From: Ornithinimicrobium sp. F0845
Lineage (GTDB): Bacteria > Actinomycetota > Actinomycetes > Actinomycetales > Dermatophilaceae
Direction: 5' to 3'
NCBI RefSeq assembly: GCF_023015765.1
Contig: NZ_JALKAL010000010.1
Span: 62,001-126,000 of the forward strand
DNA: 64,000 nt
A program made the position numbers and the translations under genes. This document shows, piece by piece, positions 1 to 8,635 of this stretch. Numbering within the stretch: position 1 is the first letter of the stretch; every line of letters begins with the position of its first letter. The notes under the pieces were generated by a model. It ran no database searches, was not told the DNA's origin, and saw only the letters and a program-made list of their open reading frames with translations.

Positions 1-1
1 G

Positions 2-247
2 GCCCGCATGAGTGCGCCCGCTGGGTGGGACGAGCCCGCGCAGACCCCGGTCTTCGACGAGGTGACCTATGTGATCTCCGGCGAGATCATCGTGCACACC
101 GAGGACGGTGAGCAGCGGGTGAGCGCCGGTGCCGGGATCCTCACCCGGGCGGGGGAGCGGGTCCGCTACGAGGCCGGTCCGGAGGGCGCCGACTACGTCG
201 CCGTCTGCGTGCCGGCCTTCTCCGAGGAGGGGGCCCGACGTGCCTGA
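2..247 (+). CDS. Cupin-domain protein, C-terminal part
   Basis: The reading frame is open from the first bases of the window and stops at TGA 245-247, so the gene starts upstream. The visible 80 or so residues form the second half of a small beta-barrel: [14 protein letters not shown], then a Gly/Ala turn, then [10 protein letters not shown]. This is the usual spacing of the second cupin motif (cupin_2-like). Its last bases overlap the GTG start of the adenosine deaminase gene by 8 bp, which suggests translational coupling. An internal ATG at 8 exists but would give only 79 aa, about half a cupin. Ligand and reaction cannot be read from this fragment. Confidence 0.6.
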   Translation, partial: ARMSAPAGWDEPAQTPVFDEVTYVISGEIIVHTEDGEQRVSAGAGILTRAGERVRYEAGPEGADYVAVCVPAFSEEGARRA

Positions 248-1418
248 GCAGACCGGCGGGTCCGAGTCGCGCGGCGTGCCCGAGCAGGGCGCCACGCCGA
301 CGCCCGAGCTGATCCGCGCCGCCCCCAAGGCGCTCCTGCACGACCACCTCGACGGCGGGCTGCGTGCGTCGACCGTGCTGGAGCTGTCGCGGGAGATCGG
401 CCACGAGCTGCCCGCCGATGACGTGGACGGGCTGGCCGAGTGGTTCCGCGCGAGTGCGGACTCCGGCTCCCTGGTGCGCTACCTGGAGACCTTCGACCAC
501 ACGATCGCGGTGATGCAGACCGCCGAGGGGCTGCGCCGGGTCGCGCGGGAGTGCGTGGAGGACCTGGCGGCCGACGGGGTGGTCTACGCCGAGTCGCGCT
601 ACGCCCCCGAGCAGCACCTGACGGCCGGACTGCGCCTCGACGAGGTGGTGTCCGCCGTCGAGGAGGGGATCCGGGAGGGTGAGGCCCTCGCCGCCGAGGC
701 CGGCCGGACCATCCGGGTCGACACCCTGGTCACCGCGATGCGCCACGCCGCCAAGTCCCGGGAGATCGCCGAGCTCGCGGTGCGGCACCGGGACGACGGG
801 GTGGCCGGCTTCGACATCGCCGGTGCGGAGGCAGGCTTCCCCCCGACGCGGCACCTGGACGCCTTCGAGTACCTCCGTCGCGAGAACTTCCACTTCACCA
901 TCCACGCCGGTGAGGCCTTCGGGCTGCCCTCGATCTGGGAGGCGATCCAGTGGTGCGGCGCCGAGCGGCTGGGCCACGGCGTGCGACTGGTCGACGACCT
1001 CACCCTGCACGGGGTGCCGGTGGCGCAGCTGGACGACCAGGTGCCCTACGCCGACTGGTCCGAGGATCAACTGGGCTCGGTGCACCTGGGGCGACTCGCG
1101 GCATACGTCAGGGACCGGCGGATCCCGCTGGAGATGTGTCCGTCGAGCAACCTGCAGACCGGGGCCTCCCCGACAATCGCGGCGCACCCGATCACCCTGC
1201 TGGACCGGCTGCGCTTCCGGGTCACGCTCAACACCGACAACCGGCTGATGAGCGGCACCTCGATGTCACGGGAGATGCAGCTGCTGGTCGACGAGGCCGG
1301 CTGGGGCTGGCGCCAGCTGCGCCGGGTCACCGTCAACGCGATGAAGTCGGCCTTCCTGCCGTTCGATGAGCGGCTGGAGATCATCGAGGGCGTCATCAAA
1401 CCCTTCTATGACGACTGA
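240..1418 (+). CDS. add: Adenosine deaminase
   Basis: Deaminates adenosine and deoxyadenosine to inosine and deoxyinosine in purine salvage (family knowledge). With the chosen start the protein is 392 aa. Zinc-site and catalytic motifs are all present: HDHLDGGLR (His34, His36), IHAGE (His222, catalytic Glu225), LGHGVRL (His246) and TLNTDN (Asp333). GTG 240 is preferred because GAGGAGG at 224-230 lies nine bases upstream; the frame is open further upstream, but that would bury the gene in the cupin frame. Its partners PNP and phosphosugar mutase lie 17 kb downstream on the other strand. Confidence 0.93.
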   Translation: MPEQTGGSESRGVPEQGATPTPELIRAAPKALLHDHLDGGLRASTVLELSREIGHELPADDVDGLAEWFRASADSGSLVRYLETFDHTIAVMQTAEGLRRVARECVEDLAADGVVYAESRYAPEQHLTAGLRLDEVVSAVEEGIREGEALAAEAGRTIRVDTLVTAMRHAAKSREIAELAVRHRDDGVAGFDIAGAEAGFPPTRHLDAFEYLRRENFHFTIHAGEAFGLPSIWEAIQWCGAERLGHGVRLVDDLTLHGVPVAQLDDQVPYADWSEDQLGSVHLGRLAAYVRDRRIPLEMCPSSNLQTGASPTIAAHPITLLDRLRFRVTLNTDNRLMSGTSMSREMQLLVDEAGWGWRQLRRVTVNAMKSAFLPFDERLEIIEGVIKPFYDD

Positions 1419-1600
1419 TCCTCACGCCCCGGCCATGCTGGGGGCCATGCCACGCGGCCGGGCCATGCCACGCCGCCCGGCCACGCGACACCTCCCGGCC
1501 ATGCGACAAAATGTGCGCCGAGGGACGTCTTGGCGGCGCGGCGCACCTTTTGTCGCATGGCCCGCGGGCTTTTGTCGCATGGCCCGCGGGCTGTCCCCGG
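1419..1600. repeat. Degenerate tandem repeats with a long hairpin between convergent genes
   Basis: This 182-bp gap lies between the ends of add and the RDD gene. A unit built on GGCCATGCGACAAAA recurs in degenerate form at about 20-22 bp spacing from 1431 on. The arms 1499-1520 and 1539-1560 form a 22-bp inverted repeat with one mismatch and an 18-nt loop. Immediately after it, the 23-mer at 1548-1570 is repeated exactly at 1570-1592. The hairpin could end transcription from both sides. I see no gene here. Confidence 0.7.
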
Positions 1601-2416
1601 TCAGCGACCGAGTGGGTCCGGGCCGAGGACCCGGGCGCGCAGGCGGTCGTCGCGCTCGAGGCGGAGCAGGTCGCGGCGGCGGCGCTCGGCCATCACGGCA
1701 GACATCACGGCCTCCGGGTGGGCGAAGGGCGGCGGCGCGGGCGACACGTAGGCCATCAGGTCGGCGTAGAGCGATGACCCGGTCGCGCCCCGGCTCGGCG
1801 GGGTCAGCTCGTCCCTGCGGGCCAGGAACTGCCGGATCGCCACCGCGAGCCCGTCGGGGATCACGCCGATGTCCGTGCCGATGGCCCAGGGGGCGAGCTC
1901 GACGGGCATCGCCGGCGGCTCGGGCAGCGTGAGGCGGACCCGCTCGCGGACCACGTAGGTGCCGGCGAGGAAGTCGCCCAGCCGCTTGGCCTTCTCGTTG
2001 GTCGCGGCGATGAGCAGCGCCAGGCTGCCCGCGGTCAGCCAGACCTCGAACCAGGCGGTCAGGCCGCGGATCAGGGCGTGCCGGAAGCCGATCGGTCCGG
2101 TGTCGTCGCGGACCGTCCGCAGCCCGAAGATCAGCTTGCCGAGGGTGCGGCCCTGGCTGAAGGTCTCGCTCGCGACCGGGACCGCCACGAGCGCGCCGAC
2201 CAGCAGCAGGATCACCAGCGCCTGGACGAGCGCGAAGTCCTCGCCGACCAGGCTCCACGGCGCGGCCCACAGGGCCACCAGCAGGATGATCACCACGACC
2301 GCGAGGTCGATGGCCCCGGACGCCATCCGCATCGGCAGGCTGGCGGCCGGCAGGTCGATCTGCACGGCCTCGGACGTGACGAAGCCGTCGCTGTCGAAGA
2401 TGCCCCGGGTCGCCAT
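1601..2416 (-). CDS. RDD-family integral membrane protein
   Basis: 271 aa. The N-terminal part is an RDD domain: Arg in RMASGAIDLAVVV of the first membrane helix, a second hydrophobic segment (ALVILLLVGALVAVPVA), then the typical GRTLGKLIFGLR loop and a third helix (WFEVWLTAGSLALLIAA). The C-terminal 80 residues are polar and cytoplasmic. The family is of poorly defined transport or envelope role. It is divergent from the SpoIIM gene. On its own strand TAGTCT (plus-strand 2426-2431) lies nine bases before the ATG, so the mRNA may be leaderless or nearly so. RDD, SpoIIM, DUF58 and MoxR genes are commonly neighbours in actinobacteria. Confidence 0.85.
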   Translation of the reverse strand: MATRGIFDSDGFVTSEAVQIDLPAASLPMRMASGAIDLAVVVIILLVALWAAPWSLVGEDFALVQALVILLLVGALVAVPVASETFSQGRTLGKLIFGLRTVRDDTGPIGFRHALIRGLTAWFEVWLTAGSLALLIAATNEKAKRLGDFLAGTYVVRERVRLTLPEPPAMPVELAPWAIGTDIGVIPDGLAVAIRQFLARRDELTPPSRGATGSSLYADLMAYVSPAPPPFAHPEAVMSAVMAERRRRDLLRLERDDRLRARVLGPDPLGR

Positions 2417-2488
2417 GGTGCCGCCAGACTACTGGCCGGGCACGCTGCGGTGAGCACACGGCATACTGCCTGCGCCTATCCTTGCCGC

Positions 2489-3484
2489 GTGGACCTTGAC
2501 GCACTGGTGACCCGGCGCCGGCCGGGGTGGGAGCGCCTGCGCGTGCTGTCCAGGCAGCGGCGGCTCGGGGGCGCGGAGGCGGATGAGCTGCTGGACGGAT
2601 ACCAGCGGGTGGCGACCGACCTGTCGACCGTGCGCTCGACCGCGCCGGACCCCTCCCTGGTCACCCACCTGTCCGGGCTGCTGGCCGGGGCCCGGCTGCG
2701 GTCCGCGGGCACCCGGACGTTCTCCTGGGACATGGTCGGGCGCTTCTTCGTCGAGGACTTCCCGGCCGCGCTCTACCGGCTGCGGTGGTGGTGGATCCTC
2801 ACGGCGCTGGCCAACGTCGTCGTGGGGTTCGCGCTCGGCATCTGGCTCTATCACAACCCCGTCGTGGAGAACTCGCTGCTCTCCTCGGCGCAGGTCCAGC
2901 AGCTGGTGCAGAGCGACTTCGAGTCCTACTACTCCGAGAACGCCGCCAGCAGCTTCGCGACCCTGGTGTGGATCAACAACGCGTGGGTCGCGGCGCAGTG
3001 CATCGTCTTCGGCGCGCTCGGGCTGCCGGTGATCTATGTCCTCTGGCAGAACATCTCCAACGTCGCTGTGATCGGGTCGCTGATGCACCAGCACGGTCGG
3101 GCGGACGTGTTCTGGGGGCTGATCACCCCGCACGGGCTGCTCGAGCTGACCGCGGTGTTCGTCGCCGGTGGGGTGGGGCTCCGGCTGTTCTGGGCGTGGG
3201 TGGCGCCCGGGCCGCGCACCCGGCTGTCGTCGCTGGCGCAGGAGGGGCGGACCGCGGCCGGCGTGTCGCTCGGGCTCATCGTGGTGCTGCTCATCTCGGG
3301 GCTCATCGAGGCGTTCGTGACGCCCTCGCCGCTGCCGACCTGGGCGCGCGTGGGCATCGGCGTGCTCGCGCTGGGGCTGTTCGTGCTCTACGTCTTCACC
3401 CTCGGCCGCTCCGCGGTCCGGCGCGGCATCAGCGGTGACGTGGACGAGAGCCTGACGGCGGCCTCGGCCCCGACGGCGGGCTGA
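2489..3484 (+). CDS. Stage II sporulation protein M family membrane protein
   Basis: 331 aa from GTG 2489. The N-terminal 90 residues are cytoplasmic and helical, followed by several membrane segments: WWWILTALANVVVGFALGIW, a loop containing the SYYSENAASSFATLVWINN stretch, AAQCIVFGALGLPVIYVL, a segment rich in GLLEL/VFVAGG, and two C-terminal helices. This pattern is typical of the SpoIIM/DUF95 family in non-sporulating actinobacteria, where the function is unknown. GTG is chosen because TATCCT (2477-2482) sits six bases before it, as in many leaderless genes here. A longer upstream frame would be antisense to the RDD gene. Confidence 0.85.
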   Translation: MDLDALVTRRRPGWERLRVLSRQRRLGGAEADELLDGYQRVATDLSTVRSTAPDPSLVTHLSGLLAGARLRSAGTRTFSWDMVGRFFVEDFPAALYRLRWWWILTALANVVVGFALGIWLYHNPVVENSLLSSAQVQQLVQSDFESYYSENAASSFATLVWINNAWVAAQCIVFGALGLPVIYVLWQNISNVAVIGSLMHQHGRADVFWGLITPHGLLELTAVFVAGGVGLRLFWAWVAPGPRTRLSSLAQEGRTAAGVSLGLIVVLLISGLIEAFVTPSPLPTWARVGIGVLALGLFVLYVFTLGRSAVRRGISGDVDESLTAASAPTAG

Positions 3485-3507
3485 GCTCCGACCCCTAGAC
3501 TCTGCCG

Positions 3508-4059
3508 GTGCTCACCGCCAGGGACCCGTTGCCGCACCGGCCGCGCCGGGTCCTCGTGGCCGGCATCAGCGGCAGCGGCAAGACCACGCTCGCGGGGCGC
3601 ATCGCGGAGGAACTCGACATCCCGCACACCGAGCTCGACGGGTTGCACCACGGCGCCGGCTGGATCCCCAGGCCGGAGTTCCTGGACGACGTCAGGTCGC
3701 TGGCCGCCCGTGAGACGTGGGTGACCGAGTGGCAGTATGCCGGGGCGCGCCCCCTCCTGGCCGCGCGGGCGGAGCTGCTGGTCTGGTTGGACCTGCCCTT
3801 CCCCCTGACCCTCAGCCGGGTGGTGCGGCGCACGGTGCGGCGCCGCGTGCGCCGGGAGGTGCTCTGGAACGGCAACGTGGAGCCGCCGCTGCACACCGTG
3901 CTCACCGACCGCGAGCACGTGGTGCGCTGGGCCATCTCCGGCCGGCACAACCTGGACCGGCGCGTGCCGGCTGTCCTGGCGGAGCATCCGCAGCTGGCCG
4001 GTGTGCGGCTCACGAGCCGACGCGACGTGGAGGCCTGGATGGCCCGCCTGCGCGGCTGA
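3508..4059 (+). CDS. FlaR-like (topology modulation) P-loop NTPase
   Basis: 183 aa with a Walker A motif GISGSGKTT at residues 19-27, then ELDGLHH and the GW-IPRPEF segment. Next comes a Walker-B-like LLVWLDLP and a basic lid (RRTVRRRVRRE) before NGN and a C-terminal helix. This is the adenylate-kinase-like family often annotated as topology modulation protein FlaR; the substrate is unknown. Start GTG 3508 is preceded by TAGACT (3496-3501) with a six-base gap, so it looks leaderless. It is the first gene of the segment that separates SpoIIM from the DUF58/MoxR genes. Confidence 0.75.
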   Translation: MLTARDPLPHRPRRVLVAGISGSGKTTLAGRIAEELDIPHTELDGLHHGAGWIPRPEFLDDVRSLAARETWVTEWQYAGARPLLAARAELLVWLDLPFPLTLSRVVRRTVRRRVRREVLWNGNVEPPLHTVLTDREHVVRWAISGRHNLDRRVPAVLAEHPQLAGVRLTSRRDVEAWMARLRG

Positions 4060-4256
4060 GCGTTGCCCCGGACTGCCTCGTGCCCGCGTGCCTGCCGTCT
4101 AAGGCGTTGCCCTGTGGGGTAAGGCGCAGCCCTGTGCACTAAGGCGAGGCCGGACCGAAAGTTAGGGCACCTGCCCGATGTGCTCACCCGTCCTTAGGGA
4201 CGACTGTTGGTGTCATCAGCCCAGCAGGGCACCGACACCACGAGGGAGCAGGAACC
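4060..4256. repeat. Three 20-bp tandem units starting TAAGGCG
   Basis: TAAGGCG occurs at 4100, 4120 and 4140, exactly 20 bp apart, with partly conserved remainders (GCCCTGTG in the first two). The unit is not seen elsewhere in the window. The rest of this 197-bp gap holds two TTAGGG words (4163 and 4194) and a purine-rich ribosome site just before the next gene, but no recognisable promoter consensus. Confidence 0.6.
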
Positions 4257-4460
4257 ATGACTTTCCAGAACATCACCGTCGCACAGTCCGTGGCCGCCGA
4301 GCGTGAGGCTGCTCTGGTCCGCAACCTGGAGATCGACCGGCGCGCAGCGCTGCGTGGTCCCGGCCTCCGGCTGGATGGCCGCACCCGCCGCGTGCCGACG
4401 CTGCTGGCGCGCGTCACCCACCTGTCGGCCGGTCCCGCTCGCATGGTCCCGTCGGCGTGA
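4257..4460 (+). CDS. Small basic hypothetical protein upstream of LuxR regulator
   Basis: 67 aa, Arg- and Ala-rich, no membrane segment and no motif I recognise. It starts MTFQNITVAQSVAAERE and ends LSAGPARMVPSA. ATG 4257 follows GAGGGAGCAGGAACC, an acceptable ribosome site, and the reading frame has normal high-GC third positions. It lies 154 bp before the large LuxR gene on the same strand, so the two may be co-expressed. The family is unknown to me; it could be a short regulatory partner or a fast-evolving orphan. Confidence 0.5.
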   Translation: MTFQNITVAQSVAAEREAALVRNLEIDRRAALRGPGLRLDGRTRRVPTLLARVTHLSAGPARMVPSA

Positions 4461-4614
4461 GTCTTGCCCGGCAGACCCGCTGGCCACCCCCACCGGGCAC
4501 ACCCGCCGGCCACCGTCGTTGACCGCCCCGCCACCAGGTGAGGCGGTCTTCGATCGTCCGGTCGCCCCTGGGGAGACCCTTTCCCCTGCTGGTCCGGACT
4601 GGCAGGATGCCCGC

Positions 4615-7587
4615 ATGGCGACCGTGGCCAGCAGTCCGAGGATGGTGGGTCGAGATCACGACCTTGCTGCGATGCTCGCGGCCCTGGAGTCCAGCAGCAA
4701 CGGTCAGCCGGTGACGATCCTCGTGCGCGGTGAGGCGGGGATCGGCAAGACCCGCCTGCTGCAGGAGTTCCACGCGGCGGTCGCCGAGCGTTCCTGGGAC
4801 AAGCCGGTGGTGACCGCGACGGGGCAGTGCCTGGACCTCGGCCCGGTGGGCGCGGCGTTCGGACCGGTGCGCCGCCTCCTGCGGGACGTGTGGGCCGAGG
4901 TGGGGCCGGACGCCTTCGTCGCTGCGGCGCAGTCGCCGGCGATCCTGGCCACGCTCGGCACGCTGGTGCCCGAGGTCGTGGTCCCGGACGGAGCGGTGAC
5001 CGGCGGGTCCGAGTTCGTGACCGAGGCCATCGAGACGCTGGTGGAGAACCTCAGCGCAGACCACCAGCTCGTGCTGGTGCTCGAGGACCTGCACTGGGCG
5101 GATGCCTCCACCCTGGCGCTGCTGAAGACCCTGGCGACGACCCTGCGTGGTGGTGACGTCATCGTCGTGCTGACCTATCGCAGCGACGACGTCGACCGGT
5201 TCCACCCCCTGCGCCCGGTCATCGCCGAGCTCGAGCGCAACCGCGCCGTGCTCCGGGTGGAGCTGGAGCGACTCAACCCCGCAGAGGTGATGGAGCTCGC
5301 CGGGGGGATCGCCAGCTCAGCCTCCTCGCAGGTCGGCCCGGATCTGGCCGACCGCAGCGGCGGCATCCCGTTCCTGGTCGAGGAACTCCTGGGCCTCGGT
5401 GACGGCGAGCTGCCAGACACGCTGCGCGACCTGCTGCTCTCGCGCTACGAACGGCTCTCCGACGCCGCCCGGACCGTGGTGCGGGTCGCCTCAGCCGGTG
5501 GTGTCCATGTGGAACACGACGTGCTGCTCGAGGTCTCCGGGGAGTCGGCCGAGGTCCTCGACGACGCGCTGCGCGAGGCCATCGAGGCGCGGGTGCTGGT
5601 GAGCGACGGCGACGGCTACGCCTTCCGGCACGCGCTCACCCAGGAGGGTGTCCACGACGACCTGCTCGCCAGCGAGCGGATCAGGTTCCACACGGCCTAC
5701 GGCGAAGCGCTCGAGCGGAGCCGGTCAGGGGGCGGCTCGGTGGAGTCCGCGGAGATCGCCTTCCACTGGCGTCTGGCCAGGGATCCGCGCCGTGCCCTCG
5801 CGGCCACGGTGGCCGCCTTCGACGAGGCTCGTGCCCGGGACGACGTCTTCACGATCCTGAAGCTGGCAGACAGCCTCGCTGACCTGTGGCCCCAGGTGCC
5901 GGACGCCGACGACGTCGCGGGGCGGGGCCTGTGGGAGGTGCTTGCGGAGGCCACTGCCGCCAGTCTGCGCGGGGATGATCCTGTGCGGGGCGTCAGGCTG
6001 GCCGACGAGGGGTTGGCGCTCTGCCCTGTGACGGCGCGCAGGACGAGGGCACGGCTGCTCCTGCTGAAACGGATGCAGCAGTACAACGCAGGGATCGAGG
6101 GTGACCCGGCACTCCTCCGGGAGGCCGCGGACCTGCTGGCCGACAGCGACGAGCAGGCGGATGAAGCGCTGCTGGCCCAGGTGCTGTCACACACCATCGC
6201 CTTCGGGGAGGGCACTGGGCAGGATGCCGCCGCCGTCATGCAACGAGCCCTGGAGATGGTGCACCGGTCCGGCTCCGCCGACGACGTGGTGCGCGTGATC
6301 ATGGCGCACGCCAGCAACCTGATCCAGGAGGGCCGCGTCCTCGAGGGGGTGGAGGTGCAGTCCCAGGTGGCGAGCCTGCCGGTGGGTCCGCTCGCCAAGT
6401 TCACGGCCGTCACCTACGAGATGGACTCCTGGTGCTACCTCGGCGAGTACGACCGCTCGATCGATCGCGGCGAGGCCGCGATCGAGGAACTGAAGGAGGC
6501 GGGGCTGGAACGGTCGATCGGGGCCGAGGTGGCCGCGAACCTGATCGAGGCGACGATCGCCGCGGGGCGTCCGGCGCGAGCACTGGAGCTGCTGCCGCGC
6601 TCGCTCCAGCTGACCCGTGGCGCACCCTGGATCTCCTACCTCGGGCGGTTGATGGCTGCCCACCACGCCTGGAACGACAACGTGGACGGGGCCGCCGAGA
6701 TGCGGGCGCTCGGCCCGGCCGAGGTACGGGCGGCCGACGCCGAGGAGCGGGCCGGATGGGCACGGGTCGATGCCGAGCGTCTGCTCGGCGAGGCCATCGA
6801 CGCTGCCTCGGCCCAGGACCGCAACCAGCTGACCGCGCAGGCGCTGTCGGCGGTCGCCCTGCTCACCCGGCCCGAGACGGAGATGTGGTTCTACCTGCTG
6901 CCGATCATCCCCGCGGCTGCTCGCGCCGTCGGAGCAGGCCGGCGACACCACGTCCCCGTCGATCCCGCGCTGGAGGCAGGACTGGCGGACCTGCTGGCCT
7001 CGCTGCCCGACTACCCGATCGCCACGGCGTGGACGGCCCTGGCCGGGGCCGAGCTGGGCGGTGCCGACCCTGCGGCGCCGGAGGCCGTGCCCGGGTGGCA
7101 GGCCGCGGTCGCGGCACTCGAGGAGGTCAGGGCGCCGGTCTGGTACCTGCCCTACGCCCACTACCGCCTGGCCGAGGCCCTGATCGCACATGGTGACCGT
7201 GACGCCGCGGTGGGCTCGTTGCAGTTCGCGGCAGAGTTCCCGGCGGAACGGGGCGTGGCCATCGTCAGCCGGTGGGCGCGCGAGCTCGCAGCACGTGCGG
7301 GCCTGACGATGACCCCCGCCGGGCACACCAGGGCCGGCACGTCGAGTCATCCGACCGGGATCGACTCGCTGACGGCTCGCGAGCAGCAGGTCCTCGCGCT
7401 GCTGGCAGAGGGTCTGTCCAACCCGGAGATCGGCAGGCAACTCTTCATCAGCCCCAAGACGGTGAGCGTGCACGTGTCGGCGATCTTCGGCAAGACCGGC
7501 ACGGGCTCACGGGCGGAGGCGGCGGCATACTTCGTGGCACACCGGGCACCGACCCATCACACGACAGACGTAAGAAGGACATCATGA
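4615..7587 (+). CDS. Large ATP-binding LuxR-family transcriptional regulator (LAL type)
   Basis: 990 aa from ATG 4615. An N-terminal AAA/STAND ATPase module carries Walker A GEAGIGKT (about residues 40-47) and Walker B LVLVLEDLHWAD (about 152-163). A long helical TPR-like middle follows, then a C-terminal LuxR helix-turn-helix from SLTAREQQVLALLAEG to GSRAEAAAYFV (about 917-978). Such regulators sense a small molecule or protein and activate neighbouring operons. Here the obvious target is the alpha/beta hydrolase gene, whose ATG overlaps this gene's stop region (7584 versus 7587). The frame stays open upstream, but 4615 puts the P-loop at the normal distance from the N-terminus. Confidence 0.88.
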   Translation: MATVASSPRMVGRDHDLAAMLAALESSSNGQPVTILVRGEAGIGKTRLLQEFHAAVAERSWDKPVVTATGQCLDLGPVGAAFGPVRRLLRDVWAEVGPDAFVAAAQSPAILATLGTLVPEVVVPDGAVTGGSEFVTEAIETLVENLSADHQLVLVLEDLHWADASTLALLKTLATTLRGGDVIVVLTYRSDDVDRFHPLRPVIAELERNRAVLRVELERLNPAEVMELAGGIASSASSQVGPDLADRSGGIPFLVEELLGLGDGELPDTLRDLLLSRYERLSDAARTVVRVASAGGVHVEHDVLLEVSGESAEVLDDALREAIEARVLVSDGDGYAFRHALTQEGVHDDLLASERIRFHTAYGEALERSRSGGGSVESAEIAFHWRLARDPRRALAATVAAFDEARARDDVFTILKLADSLADLWPQVPDADDVAGRGLWEVLAEATAASLRGDDPVRGVRLADEGLALCPVTARRTRARLLLLKRMQQYNAGIEGDPALLREAADLLADSDEQADEALLAQVLSHTIAFGEGTGQDAAAVMQRALEMVHRSGSADDVVRVIMAHASNLIQEGRVLEGVEVQSQVASLPVGPLAKFTAVTYEMDSWCYLGEYDRSIDRGEAAIEELKEAGLERSIGAEVAANLIEATIAAGRPARALELLPRSLQLTRGAPWISYLGRLMAAHHAWNDNVDGAAEMRALGPAEVRAADAEERAGWARVDAERLLGEAIDAASAQDRNQLTAQALSAVALLTRPETEMWFYLLPIIPAAARAVGAGRRHHVPVDPALEAGLADLLASLPDYPIATAWTALAGAELGGADPAAPEAVPGWQAAVAALEEVRAPVWYLPYAHYRLAEALIAHGDRDAAVGSLQFAAEFPAERGVAIVSRWARELAARAGLTMTPAGHTRAGTSSHPTGIDSLTAREQQVLALLAEGLSNPEIGRQLFISPKTVSVHVSAIFGKTGTGSRAEAAAYFVAHRAPTHHTTDVRRTS

Positions 7588-8567
7588 CCCAGACCGCACC
7601 TCCCTCCGTCAGCACGCGACACCTGGTCGACCCGGAGACGCTGGCCATGCTGGAGGTCTTCCCTCCGCTCAACCTCAGCCCGTAGTCGCTCGCGACCGTC
7701 CGGGAGATGCTGGCGATGCCGGTCGAGGGCGCACCGGACCCCGAGGAGCTCTACCCGGACGTGACCACCACCGAGCACCACGTGCCAGGGGCGGTGGGCG
7801 ACCCAGACGTGCGGATCCTGTACTACGAGCCCAAGAACAGGGCGACGACCAGCCCGGCACTGGTGTGGATCCACGGAGGCGGCTACGTCCTCGGGACGGC
7901 CGACAGTGACGAGATCCTGTGCCGGCGGATCGCCACCGAGACCGGCGCCGTCATCGCCTCGGTCGACTACCGTCTGGCGCCGGAGACCAGCGCGCCCGGT
8001 CTCGTGGAGGACTGCTACGCCGCGCTGCGGTGGGTGCACGAAAACGCCGCCGAGCTGGGCGTGGACCCCGCCCGTGTCGCGGTCGGCGGTGCCAGCGCCG
8101 GTGGTGGGCTGGCAGCGTGCCTCGCGATCCTGGCCCGGGACCGCGGTGAGTTCCCCGTCGGCTACCAACTGCTCATCTACCCGATGTTGGACGACCGCAC
8201 CTCCAGCTCGCGGGACGCCCACCCCTATGCCGGGGAGTTCATCTGGACCCCCGGTGACAACCGCTTCGGCTGGGCCTCGATCCTCGGCCACGAGCCGGGT
8301 GGTGACGGGGTCTCGCCGTACACCGCGGCCGCGCGCGTGGAGGACGTGACCGGGCTCCCTGCGACCTTCATCAGCGTGGGGGCTCTCGACCTCTTCCTCG
8401 AGGAGGACCTCGACTACGCCCGGCGACTCATCGCCGCCGGCGTAGCCACCGAGCTGCACGTCTACCCGGGTGGCTACCACGCCTACGACATGGTCGCCGA
8501 GGCGCGGGTGACGAACGCCTACTACCGGGACTTCCTCGGGGCGCTCAACCGGGCGTTCAACGGCTGA
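7584..8567 (+). pseudogene. Alpha/beta hydrolase (HSL/esterase family) interrupted by an in-frame TAG
   Basis: ATG 7584, with AAGAAGGA before it, begins a frame reading PPLNLSP, then TAG at 7683-7685. The same frame then continues without a break (SLATVREMLAMPVEG) to 8567, 327 codons in all. Family members have an acidic residue where the TAG stands (LSPE-type), so a single G-to-T change of GAG would explain it. The catalytic parts are intact: oxyanion motif HGGG near residue 96, nucleophile elbow GGASAGG near 168-174, Asp in ALDLFLEED and His in GGYHAYD. Restart at ATG 7707 would give a 286-aa protein still holding the active site. It could be a recent pseudogene, a shortened functional gene, or a sequencing error. 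Confidence 0.75.
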
Positions 8568-8589
8568 CGCAGCACCACGGACCGATCCG

Positions 8590-8621
8590 GCCGGGCGCGT
8601 AGTCACCTGACGGCGCCCGGC
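8590..8621. terminator. Hairpin between convergent hydrolase and DUF58 genes
   Basis: A perfect 9-bp inverted repeat, GCCGGGCGC at 8590-8598 and GCGCCCGGC at 8613-8621, encloses a 14-nt loop. It lies in the 68-bp gap between two converging genes, so it may stop transcription in both directions. There is no T tract. Confidence 0.5.
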
Positions 8622-8635
8622 TGCTGGCGCACCCG

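Noticed and set aside
141-1187. Long open frame antisense to adenosine deaminase, and similar ones opposite most genes
   Set aside because: Expected shadow frames in a 71% GC genome; low-complexity Arg/Pro/Gly-rich sequence without domains.
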